Origin: CAYFVU01 sp964346645
GTDB lineage: Bacteria > Spirochaetota > Spirochaetia > DSM-16054 > Sediminispirochaetaceae
Assembly (NCBI GenBank): GCA_964346645.1
Contig: CAYFVU010000075.1
Span: 1 to 18,086 of the forward strand
Direction: 5' to 3'
DNA: 18,086 bases
Every line of letters begins with the position of its first letter. Positions within the stretch are counted from its first letter, which is position 1. Under the pieces are notes generated by a model. It did not search any database and was not told where the DNA came from. It saw nothing but the letters and a program-made list of their open reading frames with translations. Made by a program: the position numbers and the translations under genes. Shown here piece by piece: positions 7,808-14,253 of the stretch.

Positions 7808-7830
7808 CCGGCCGCAGAGACTGCGGTCGG
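7808..7830 (+). other. intergenic hairpin, 10-bp stem with AGA loop
   Basis: CCGGCCGCAG (7808-7817) pairs with CTGCGGTCGG (7821-7830) in all ten positions, one of them a G-T wobble, around a three-base loop. It starts six bases after the PilZ stop and lies 33 bases before the transferase start. There is no T-tract directly after it, so it is not a normal rho-independent terminator. It may protect the 3' end of the upstream message or set the PilZ/transferase expression ratio. Confidence 0.5.
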
Positions 7831-7863
7831 CGGTAGCGGCAAGAATCGAGGGGGCGCTTTTAT

Positions 7864-9051
7864 ATGCACAAGAAGATTCAGGATTCGACGTGGAAACCCT
7901 TCTTTCTCAGCGCGCAGGACAAGGCGGGAAAGTACGGTATCTACTCTCCCGCCCTGGTGGAAAAGATCCTGCAGTACGAGAGGAGCCGAGCAGACAGAGA
8001 CGGGGGCTGTTTTTCGATGGTGCTCTTCAGGCTGTATAGTCTGGATGCACGGGCCGCCGACCTGGTAGAAACACTGAAAAGCGGCACGAGGCTGATCGAC
8101 CACATCGGCTGGTACGAGGCGGACACCGTCTGCGTGCTGCTCACCGGCACCAGGATCTACGGCGCCCAACTCTTTCTCGACAAGATCAATGCCCACATCG
8201 AAACCCAGTACAGTAACGGCAAGCGCCCCGTCTACAGTTCGGAGATCTACAGCTATCCTAACAAAGAAGGCTGCGGTCCGAACGGCGGCGGGGAGAGGGA
8301 CGAAGAAGAGCTGCCGGAGAAGATATACAGGCAGAACGAGCTCAAGATTCACGAGGCCATCAAGTGCCGGATTTCGAAGAAGATGCCGGTCTGGAAGCGG
8401 AGCTTGGACATAATAGGCTCGGCGACCGGCCTCTTCCTCCTCGCTCCCCTCTTCTGCCTCATCGGCTTCTACATAAAGCTCGTCTCCCGCGGCCCCGTCT
8501 TCTTCAAACAGATGCGGGTGGGATACAAAGGCTGCAATTTCACCTTTCTCAAGTTCCGCACCATGCACAGCGGCAACGACGAGGAGTTCCACAACCAGCA
8601 CGCCCACAACTTTATCTCCCACGGCAATGTCCCCATGGACAAGCTCGACGAACAAGACCCGCGGATCATACCCGGCGGCAAGCTGCTGCGCAAATCCTGC
8701 ATCGACGAGCTGCCCCAGCTCTGGAATGTGTTGCGGGGAGAGATGAGCCTGGTAGGGCCGCGACCCTGCATACCCTACGAGGCCGAAGAGTACATCCGCT
8801 GGCACACTCAGCGATTCGATATCGTCCCCGGTATTACCGGTCTCTGGCAGGTCAGCGGAAAGAACAAGTTGTCTTTTCAGAAGATGGTGAGTCTCGACAT
8901 AGCCTACTCGCGCAAACTCTCACTCTTACTCGACATCAAGATCCTCCTCCTCACCTTTCCCACCATCATCGGCTTGATACTCGAGGGCGTAATGCCCGGT
9001 TTCGGAGAGAGGCAGCAGGATGTCGAACACAAGGAGAATGTGTATACATAA
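7864..9051 (+). CDS. monotopic phosphoglycosyl transferase with N-terminal degenerate GGDEF-like domain
   Basis: Starts glycan assembly by moving a sugar phosphate from a nucleotide sugar to undecaprenyl phosphate at the inner membrane. The 395-residue protein has two parts. Residues about 177-376 are a bacterial sugar transferase (WbaP/PglC core): WKRSLDIIG leading into one hydrophobic helix (about 184-205), LKFRTM (229-234), the Asp281-Glu282 dyad in DELPQLWNVLRGEMSLVGPRP, and PGITGLWQVSG. Residues about 24-115 read like a GGDEF fold without its active site: YGIYSPALVEKILQYERSRA, FSMVLFRLYSLD, then RLIDHIGWYEADTVCVLLTGT where RxGGDEFxxLLPGT would stand. The four-helix membrane N-terminus of WbaP is absent. 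A charged linker (about 138-165) joins the parts. The GGDEF-like assignment is my pattern reading. The sugar specificity is unknown. Confidence 0.88.
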   Translation: MHKKIQDSTWKPFFLSAQDKAGKYGIYSPALVEKILQYERSRADRDGGCFSMVLFRLYSLDARAADLVETLKSGTRLIDHIGWYEADTVCVLLTGTRIYGAQLFLDKINAHIETQYSNGKRPVYSSEIYSYPNKEGCGPNGGGERDEEELPEKIYRQNELKIHEAIKCRISKKMPVWKRSLDIIGSATGLFLLAPLFCLIGFYIKLVSRGPVFFKQMRVGYKGCNFTFLKFRTMHSGNDEEFHNQHAHNFISHGNVPMDKLDEQDPRIIPGGKLLRKSCIDELPQLWNVLRGEMSLVGPRPCIPYEAEEYIRWHTQRFDIVPGITGLWQVSGKNKLSFQKMVSLDIAYSRKLSLLLDIKILLLTFPTIIGLILEGVMPGFGERQQDVEHKENVYT

Positions 9052-9093
9052 AACAAAGATGAAAAATAATAGTAAGGGAGAAAGGAGGCAGGA

Positions 9094-9432
9094 GTGGCCG
9101 ACACTGTGCTGAGTACCGACGAAATTAGGAGCGACCTGCGTGCTTTTCTGGTGAGAAACTTCATCTACAACGAGGAGGGATTCAGCTTCGATGACAGCGA
9201 TTCGTTTCTCGAGAAGGGCATTATCGATTCGACGGGCATTTTAGAACTGATCGACTATCTCGAGGAGACCTACCGCTTTTCGATAGACGATACCGAGCTC
9301 ACCCCGGAGAACCTGGACTCGGTCGAACGTGTAGAGTCATTTGTCAGCCGCAAGATCGGCACAGACTCAGATAATTCCGCCGGCGAACTCACAGCCTTCG
9401 AAGATCGAAGCCCTTTCCACAGGGATGAGTAG
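9094..9432 (+). CDS. acyl carrier protein
   Basis: A 112-residue phosphopantetheine-binding protein. Alignment on LEETYRFSID puts Ser46 of FLEKGIIDSTG at the prosthetic group site, with Asp45 before it as in the DS(L/T) signature. The ACP helix pattern covers residues 8-88, and an acidic, probably disordered tail of about 24 residues follows. The start is GTG with GGAGGCAGGA just upstream. Its last eight bases overlap the ATG of the NadE-like gene, so the two are translationally coupled and the products are probably made in step. This is the likely substrate of the PPTase at the left of the window. Which group it carries is not visible, but the AMP ligase is the obvious loading candidate. Confidence 0.87.
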   Translation: MADTVLSTDEIRSDLRAFLVRNFIYNEEGFSFDDSDSFLEKGIIDSTGILELIDYLEETYRFSIDDTELTPENLDSVERVESFVSRKIGTDSDNSAGELTAFEDRSPFHRDE

Positions 9433-10420
9433 CGCCTCATACAGCCTGCAGACGCTCCGCATAGACCCGGAGGCGGAGCTCGCCCGCATTTCCCGTACAC
9501 TCCGAGAGCAGCTCGCGCAGCATCTCAAGCGTCAGGGCACGGTTGTGGCGATTTCTGGGGGAATAGACAGCAGCACCGTGGCGGCGATCTGTGTTCGCGC
9601 CCTCGGCCCCGAACGAGTCTACGGGCTGCAGCTGCCGGAGAGACACTCCTCAGCCGAGTCGACGAAGCTGAGCGGACGGCTTGCAGAAGTACTCGAAATA
9701 GAGACGCATGTGCAGGAAATCACTCCCGTGTTGGAGGCCCTCGGCTGTTACGAGAGACAGTCGGAGGCGGTCAGACGTGTCATCCCCGAGTTCGGGCCGG
9801 ATTGGAAGTTCAAGATCGTGCTGCCGAGCCTCCTCGAGGAGGGCAGCCTACGACTCTTCTCCCTCATCGCCCTCTCGCCCGAAGGCGAGGAGATCAAGAG
9901 GCGCCTCGACACCAAGGCGTATCTGGAGCTCATCGCGGCGACGAACTTCAAACAACGGGTGCGCAAGATGCTCGAGTACTACCACGCCGACCGGCTCAAC
10001 TACGCCGTCTGCGGGACCCCCAACCGGCTCGAGTGCGACCAAGGCTTTTTCGTAAAACTCGGCGACGGAGCGGCGGACATAAAACCCATCGCCCACCTCT
10101 ATAAGAGCCAGGTCTACCAGCTCGCCGAGTACCTCGGGCTACCCGAGAAGATTCTCCGGCACCGGCCCACCACCGACACCTACTCGCTGCCCCAAACGCA
10201 AAAGGAGTTTTACTTCTCCCTCGACTACGAGAGGATGGATCTCTGTCTCTACGGAAAGAACCACGGGCTGCCCGAGAAGGAGGTTGCGGAAGCGGCGGGC
10301 ATTAGCGTCGAGCAGCTGAGGAGGGTCTATGCGGACATCGATCAAAAGCGCCGCAGCACCGCCTACCTGCAGGCTCCACCTCTGCTCATCGAGGAGGTTC
10401 CGGAGATCCCAGGCCGGTGA
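9425..10420 (+). CDS. NAD synthetase-like (NadE fold) ATP-dependent amide ligase
   Basis: A 331-residue member of the N-type ATP pyrophosphatase group. The PP-loop is ISGGIDSS (43-50). A GTPNRLE block, FFVKLGDGAADIKPIAHLYKSQV and a TDTYSLPQT segment follow the order seen in NadE (GT.N..E, GD...DI.P...L.K). No glutaminase domain is attached, so it would use free ammonia or a partner amidotransferase. The start at 9425 is preferred over one at 9341 because it overlaps the ACP stop by eight bases and begins just ahead of the conserved fold. The coupling to an ACP gene argues against housekeeping NAD synthesis and for amidation or adenylation of a carrier-bound or sugar carboxylate. Its 3' end lies five bases from the convergent rfbC end. 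Fold call firm, reaction inferred. Confidence 0.8.
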   Translation: MSSASYSLQTLRIDPEAELARISRTLREQLAQHLKRQGTVVAISGGIDSSTVAAICVRALGPERVYGLQLPERHSSAESTKLSGRLAEVLEIETHVQEITPVLEALGCYERQSEAVRRVIPEFGPDWKFKIVLPSLLEEGSLRLFSLIALSPEGEEIKRRLDTKAYLELIAATNFKQRVRKMLEYYHADRLNYAVCGTPNRLECDQGFFVKLGDGAADIKPIAHLYKSQVYQLAEYLGLPEKILRHRPTTDTYSLPQTQKEFYFSLDYERMDLCLYGKNHGLPEKEVAEAAGISVEQLRRVYADIDQKRRSTAYLQAPPLLIEEVPEIPGR

Positions 10421-10425
10421 GTAAG

Positions 10426-10977
10426 CTAAAAGAGTTGCTCCTCGAGTTCCTCTAACAACGGCAGTGCCGCATCCTTCTCCGATATCTGCGGCGAGCTCAC
10501 CGGCAACACGATGCCGATGCTCGGATCGTTCCAGCGGATTCCCCTCTCGCACTCCGGGCAGAACTCGGCGCTCGTCTTGTAGGCGACGAAGGTGTCGTTC
10601 TCCAGTGTGAGAAAACCGTGGGCAAAACCCTCCGGAATGTACAGGGCCTTGTGCTCGGTACCGGAAATCTCCAGCGCCATCCACTGCAGATACGTCTCGG
10701 ACTCACTGCGCAGGTCGACTACTACGTCGAGGATCGCACCGCGAATCACGGTTACGAGCTTGGCCTGTGCCTTCGGCGGCACCTGGAAGTGGAGCCCGCG
10801 GAACACGTCCCGTGCGGAGACCGAGAGGTTGTCCTGGAGGAAGGTCTCCTCGATGCCGGCCCCGGCGAACTCTCCGTACTTGTAGGTCTCCTTGAAGTAT
10901 CCGCGGTGGTCGGCGAAGGTCTGCTGCTCTACGAGCACTATTCCTGAAAGACCGTACCGGCTAAATGTAAAGGGCAT
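10426..10977 (-). CDS. rfbC: dTDP-4-dehydrorhamnose 3,5-epimerase
   Basis: Third step of dTDP-L-rhamnose synthesis, epimerising C3 and C5 of the 4-keto sugar. A 183-residue cupin protein with FADHRGYFKETY (21-32), FLQDNLSVS, RGLHFQ with catalytic His63, YIPEGFAHGF, and Tyr133 as the likely general acid. Length matches RmlC. The start follows the rfbA stop by a single base, so rfbA-rfbC are tightly coupled. The C-terminus ends five bases from the convergent NadE-like gene with no room for a terminator. Confidence 0.96.
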   Translation of the reverse strand: MPFTFSRYGLSGIVLVEQQTFADHRGYFKETYKYGEFAGAGIEETFLQDNLSVSARDVFRGLHFQVPPKAQAKLVTVIRGAILDVVVDLRSESETYLQWMALEISGTEHKALYIPEGFAHGFLTLENDTFVAYKTSAEFCPECERGIRWNDPSIGIVLPVSSPQISEKDAALPLLEELEEQLF

Positions 10978-10978
10978 C

Positions 10979-11848
10979 TCACTCCTCCCTCAGTATGCGC
11001 ATAAGATACTCTCCGTAGCCCGATTTCATCAGCGGGCCTGCCAGCTTCTCCAACCCCTCTTTTCCGATATAGCCCATCTTGTAGGCAATCTCCTCTATGC
11101 AGGAGATCTTCAGCCCCTGCCGCTCCTCTATCGTACGAATGTACTGCGTGGCATCGACCATGGAAGAGTGGGTCCCCGTGTCGAGCCAGGCGAAGCCTCG
11201 GCCGAGCAGTTCCACCGAGAGCTCGCCCATCTCGAGATACCGTGCATTCAGATCGGTTATCTCCAGCTCACCGCGTGCGGAGGGCTCGAGTGCCTCCGCC
11301 AGATCGCAGACCCTGTGATCGTAGAAGTAGAGCCCCGCAACCGCGTAGTTCGATTTGGGTCTCTCCGGCTTCTCCTCGAGGGTGACCACCCTGCCCTCCT
11401 CGTCGAACTCCACCACGCCGTAACGCTCGGGTTCACTCACGTAGTAGCCGAAGATGCGTGCCCCGCGGGTAAGGCCGGATGCAGCCTGCAGCCTCTCCGG
11501 CAGGGAGTGACCGTAGAAGATATTGTCGCCGAGTATAAGCGCCACCGGCTCGCCGTCGATAAACTCACGTCCCAAGATGAAGGCCTCGGCGATGCCCTTC
11601 GGTTCCTGCTGTTCCTTGTAGCTGAAGCTCAATCCGAGCTGCCGCCCGTCGTCGAAGAGCTCCCGGAACTTGGGCAGATCCTTCGGTGTGGAGATGATCA
11701 GAATATCGCGGATGCCGGCGAGCATGAGCACCGACAGCGGATAGTAAATCATCGGCTTGTCATAGACCGGCAGCAGCTGCTTGCAGACGATGCGTGTAAT
11801 CGGGAACAGGCGAGTGCCGAGCCCTCCCGAGAGTATTATGCCCTTCAT
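10979..11848 (-). CDS. rfbA: glucose-1-phosphate thymidylyltransferase
   Basis: First step of dTDP-L-rhamnose synthesis: glucose-1-phosphate plus dTTP gives dTDP-glucose. The 289 residues match RmlA length and carry GGLGTRLFPITRIVCKQLLP (8-27), VYDKPMIYYPLSVLMLAG, and ILGDNIFYG with metal-binding Asp108. The ATG is preceded by AGGAGG with six bases of spacing, a strong site. It is first in a two-gene minus-strand unit with rfbC and is transcribed away from the outer-membrane protein gene at 11975. Confidence 0.97.
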   Translation of the reverse strand: MKGIILSGGLGTRLFPITRIVCKQLLPVYDKPMIYYPLSVLMLAGIRDILIISTPKDLPKFRELFDDGRQLGLSFSYKEQQEPKGIAEAFILGREFIDGEPVALILGDNIFYGHSLPERLQAASGLTRGARIFGYYVSEPERYGVVEFDEEGRVVTLEEKPERPKSNYAVAGLYFYDHRVCDLAEALEPSARGELEITDLNARYLEMGELSVELLGRGFAWLDTGTHSSMVDATQYIRTIEERQGLKISCIEEIAYKMGYIGKEGLEKLAGPLMKSGYGEYLMRILREE

Positions 11849-11875
11849 CCCACCCCTCCTCTCCTCTCGACCATA

Positions 11876-11891
11876 TGCTCACACTATACCA
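11876..11891 (-). promoter_or_regulatory. extended -10 promoter candidate for rfbA-rfbC
   Basis: The minus strand reads TGGTATAGT (11891-11883), an extended -10 element, giving a predicted start near 11876 and a leader of about 28 bases that includes the strong ribosome site. No good -35 hexamer stands at 16-18 bases, which extended -10 promoters can tolerate. Confidence 0.4.
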
Positions 11892-11924
11892 CTCTTGCTC
11901 ATGATAATCTAAGACAATTTTTCA

Positions 11925-11953
11925 TTGTAAATCCGAAAAAACGAGGGTATCAT
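11925..11953 (+). promoter_or_regulatory. sigma70-type promoter for the outer-membrane protein gene
   Basis: TTGTAA (11925-11930) and TATCAT (11948-11953) are spaced by exactly 17 bases. The predicted start near 11960 leaves a leader of about 15 bases containing GAGAGG ahead of the ATG at 11975. It sits back to back with the rfbA promoter candidate in a 126-base AT-rich gap. Confidence 0.5.
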
Positions 11954-11974
11954 TAAAGAAGAGAGGACTGCCTC

Positions 11975-12682
11975 ATGCACAAACCTTGTTTCCTTGCTGC
12001 AGCTTTGATCATCTGCTCGCTCTCTCTTGCGAATGCGGATCTACATGCACAGAGCAGTCTCACCAAGAAGGGGCTCAACGGGGCCCTCTTCGACATCTAC
12101 TCCTCCTTCGAACCGGACGAAATCGTGGAGAACTTCGGCGGCAGGATCGGCTACTCGATCGGCGGCATCTTAGATGTCGGCATGGTCTTTTCGGTCCGCT
12201 ACGACGAAGTAGAGGGAAAAAACCTCAGCGAAAACAACATCGGCCTGCGCTACGGCATCATGCTGCTCAAGCAGGAGGATCTCGCCCCTCTTTCTCTCGA
12301 AATATCCGGCGCCTACGGCTACTCGTTCATCCACAGCAACTACTTCGAAAACCAGGACCAACAGAAAGAGGGAAACGGCTACAAGCTCGACCTCAAACTC
12401 ATGCGTGACTTTGCAACGGGAGAGAAGTCGATGCTGCGCCTCGGCGCACTCGGCCGATTTCGCAGCTACAGCTACACGATACAGGACATCTCTCCGGCCA
12501 CAGAAGAGACACGCGAGTTCTCGCCCGAACGCGAGACGAGATACTTTTTCGGACTCATCCTGTCTTTTGCCAGGAGGACGGCGCAGGGCAGGACGTACTA
12601 CTTCAACATCGAGCCGCTGTCAGATGATGAGCTCAACTATCAGGCTGCGGTTCGTACGGGTTTGGTCATCGAGATAAGGTAG
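11975..12682 (+). CDS. predicted outer-membrane beta-barrel protein
   Basis: A 235-residue exported protein that I do not recognise by family. Residues 1-25 are a signal peptide: MHKPC, hydrophobic FLAAALIICSLSLA, then a cleavage site at ANA/D or LHA/Q. The mature part alternates hydrophobic and polar residues in many short strands (GGRIGYSIGGILDVGMVFSVRY, SLEISGAYGYSFIHS, MLRLGALGRFRSYSYTI, RYFFGLILSFARR), has many aromatics at strand ends, and ends in AVRTGLVIEIR, a plausible closing strand. This fits a small 8-10 strand barrel. It has its own promoter and a GAGAGG ribosome site. Placement between rfbA and glycosyltransferase genes suggests a role in glycan export or anchoring, but this is inference only. 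Confidence 0.6.
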   Translation: MHKPCFLAAALIICSLSLANADLHAQSSLTKKGLNGALFDIYSSFEPDEIVENFGGRIGYSIGGILDVGMVFSVRYDEVEGKNLSENNIGLRYGIMLLKQEDLAPLSLEISGAYGYSFIHSNYFENQDQQKEGNGYKLDLKLMRDFATGEKSMLRLGALGRFRSYSYTIQDISPATEETREFSPERETRYFFGLILSFARRTAQGRTYYFNIEPLSDDELNYQAAVRTGLVIEIR

Positions 12683-13039
12683 AGGTATTATAGAAAACAT
12701 GTGTAATTACTTCTTTTTTCTTATTTGGCAAAGAATTATTCTACGCACTCGAAGATATTCATTCCCTGATGTGCTATACTTTTTCAAACAACACAACCAT
12801 TTTTCTGCGAGCTGCCATGTACGCGCACCACGCAAAGCCCCTGTCATACTAGAGGGTTGTTGTTGAGAGACTGTGGTACCGGGACAGCCTGTTTCGGCGG
12901 CGTCCTTCGGTAGTTCTTTTTCTTTGCTTGGCCGGGTGTGATTTTTATCGGTCGCCCGGATATCGAATGATCCCGACTATCCAATCCAATACCTCAAGTT
13001 AAAGTGGAACATTCATTACTACTATTCCATCGGAATGAA
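12683..13039 (+). other. gene-free stretch with candidate structured leader RNA
   Basis: About 350 bases without a gene I can support. An extended -10 (TGCTATACT) at 12772-12780 would start a transcript near 12787. The predicted RNA opens with CAACACAACC (12789-12798), which pairs with GGTTGTTGTTG (12855-12865) in ten base pairs with one bulged T. Smaller stems follow: GGAC/GTCC at 12882-12885 and 12902-12905, and CCGGGTG/CGCCCGG at 12932-12938 and 12953-12959 (seven pairs, one wobble). No T-tract terminator follows the last stem. It could be the leader of the lipoprotein gene or a small RNA. The pairings are seen; any function is inference. Confidence 0.3.
12772..12780 (+). promoter_or_regulatory. 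extended -10 element
   Basis: TGCTATACT is an extended -10 with five of six matches to TATAAT. No -35 match was found at 17 bases upstream. It would drive the structured leader and the lipoprotein gene. Confidence 0.35.
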
Positions 13040-13495
13040 ATGATATTGTTTACCATGAATTCCTTTCATATTTCCAAACCGCACTTATTCATTCTGTCGG
13101 TATTAGGAATTGCAATAGCGTCGTTCGGCTTTTTTTCCGTCGGCTGCAAGCCGATTTTCAAGGACAGTGGGCCGGTTTCCATAAAAATCACGTCCACGAC
13201 CTTTACTCTTGCCTGGGATGCGGAAGAACCACCCCTGCCGAATACTCCGTCAGCCACAGATTACTTCAAAGTGTACTATCGTGAAGTGAATGAGAAAAAG
13301 TGGAAACTCCTCCGCACTACCGAAGATTTTTCTCCTCAAGCCATGGTGTTTGTTGATGAGCTGAAGGGCTCTGGAAAATATGAGTTCGGCGTCGAGAGTG
13401 TGAGCAACAACGGCAGGGTGAGTGGAATCCATGCCTCGTCCGACTTTACCGCAGTGCCACCGGGCGGCTGGTATGCCGATATAAAGGGACGATGA
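13040..13495 (+). CDS. lipoprotein with one fibronectin type III-like domain
   Basis: A 151-residue predicted lipoprotein from the ATG at 13040. A hydrophobic signal (about residues 16-34) ends in FFSVGC, a relaxed lipobox with Cys36 as the lipidated residue. The mature 116 residues look like a single FN3 fold: TFTLAWDAEEP, DYFKVYYREVNEKKWKLL, GKYEFGVESVSNNGRVSG, then a Pro/Gly-rich end. The start is uncertain: GTG at 13004 has no ribosome site, ATG at 13040 has GGA upstream, ATG at 13055 gives the most typical signal peptide. The 5' third is more AT-rich than the neighbouring genes. FN3 domains often bind proteins or carbohydrate at the surface, so it could help tether or organise the polymer. 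Function unknown. Confidence 0.65.
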   Translation: MILFTMNSFHISKPHLFILSVLGIAIASFGFFSVGCKPIFKDSGPVSIKITSTTFTLAWDAEEPPLPNTPSATDYFKVYYREVNEKKWKLLRTTEDFSPQAMVFVDELKGSGKYEFGVESVSNNGRVSGIHASSDFTAVPPGGWYADIKGR

Positions 13496-13572
13496 TTATC
13501 GATGCAGACCGCCACATGACACATGCGGGAGCGGAACTCAGGATTTTAGGAGAGAAGTTTTGAGAGGGAAAA

Positions 13573-14253
13573 ATGAGTAAGAAACTAATAGTGCTACTGC
13601 TGACGATCTTTTTGAGTCTGGTGTCCGCAGGTCCCCTTTTCTCGCAGAGTTCCGAGGAATCCTCAGAAGGAGCATCACAGGAGGAGAGCGGCGAAAGGAT
13701 CTGGAAGGGTTTTACCCCCGGCATCATTTTCAACACCAGCAACTTGCTCATGGACATCAGCGGCTATCAGTCTGGTTTCGGTATGAAGTTCCGGGGAGAG
13801 CACTTTTCCCTGAGGACGCTTCTCAGTATGGGCTACGACAGCAGTACCGAGGTCCTCGACACCACCATCGGAGTGGCCTTAGAAAAACCGTTCTTTACCG
13901 GAAGAGTGACTCCTTTCTGGGGTTTTTCTTTGGAAGGCGGTTATGTTGAAGATGAGGGCGACATGTTCGATTCCACCACTCTTTCGGCAAAGATAGCCGC
14001 CCTCCTGGGTGTCGAGGTCTACATCCTGGAGTTTTTGTCCGTGTTTGCCGAGTACGAGCTCGGAGCGTCCGTGAGTCGGGTAGAAGTCGATCAGGATTCC
14101 GGCGGTGGTTCCGACTCCACGAACCATGCATTCGGCACAGGGCTCGGCAACGATGCCTCTATCGGCATCGTAATTTATCTGGAAAAGCATGCGATAGACT
14201 CAGAAAAAGAGGCGTCTGAAGAAACCACGGAGGATGAGGAAGCGGCCGAATGA
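13573..14253 (+). CDS. predicted outer-membrane protein with acidic tail
   Basis: A 226-residue exported protein. The signal peptide is MSKKLIVLLLTIFLSLVSA with cleavage near VSA/G. A Ser/Glu-rich linker (about 25-42) leads into a strand-rich region (PGIIFNTSNLLMDISGY, FSLRTLLSMGYDSS, RVTPFWGFSLEGGYVED, AKIAALLGVEVYILEFLSVFAEYEL, DASIGIVIYLEKH) that resembles an eight-strand barrel. The last 18 residues are strongly acidic (EKEASEETTEDEEAAE), an unusual ending for a barrel and not a typical C-terminal aromatic motif. The ATG has GAGAGGG with four to five bases of spacing. Its TGA overlaps the next gene's ATG (ATGA), coupling it to a cytoplasmic glycosyltransferase. Family not recognised. Confidence 0.6.
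   Translation: MSKKLIVLLLTIFLSLVSAGPLFSQSSEESSEGASQEESGERIWKGFTPGIIFNTSNLLMDISGYQSGFGMKFRGEHFSLRTLLSMGYDSSTEVLDTTIGVALEKPFFTGRVTPFWGFSLEGGYVEDEGDMFDSTTLSAKIAALLGVEVYILEFLSVFAEYELGASVSRVEVDQDSGGGSDSTNHAFGTGLGNDASIGIVIYLEKHAIDSEKEASEETTEDEEAAE

Noticed and set aside
7552..8805. 417-codon open frame on the minus strand
   Set aside because: It is opposite the PilZ and transferase genes, shows no family motif and has the composition of a GC-rich shadow frame.
9341..9424. Longer start for the NadE-like protein
   Set aside because: It would overlap the ACP gene by 92 bases and add 28 low-complexity residues; the eight-base overlap start is more typical of coupled genes.
9425..10420. Housekeeping nadE
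   Set aside because: Coupling to an ACP gene inside a glycan locus and the lack of an attached glutaminase domain favour a pathway-specific role, though sequence alone cannot exclude NAD synthesis.
10892..11956. 354-codon open frame on the plus strand
   Set aside because: It is antisense to rfbA, whose motifs and ribosome site are clear. The translated product resembles no family.
12830..12839. ACGCAAAGCC, a decamer typical of the c-di-GMP-I (GEMM) riboswitch, which would fit the c-di-GMP theme
   Set aside because: The required upstream GGCAAACC and GAAA tetraloop arm are missing, and the downstream part does not match the second helix. Probably coincidence; an Infernal run with RF01051 would settle it.
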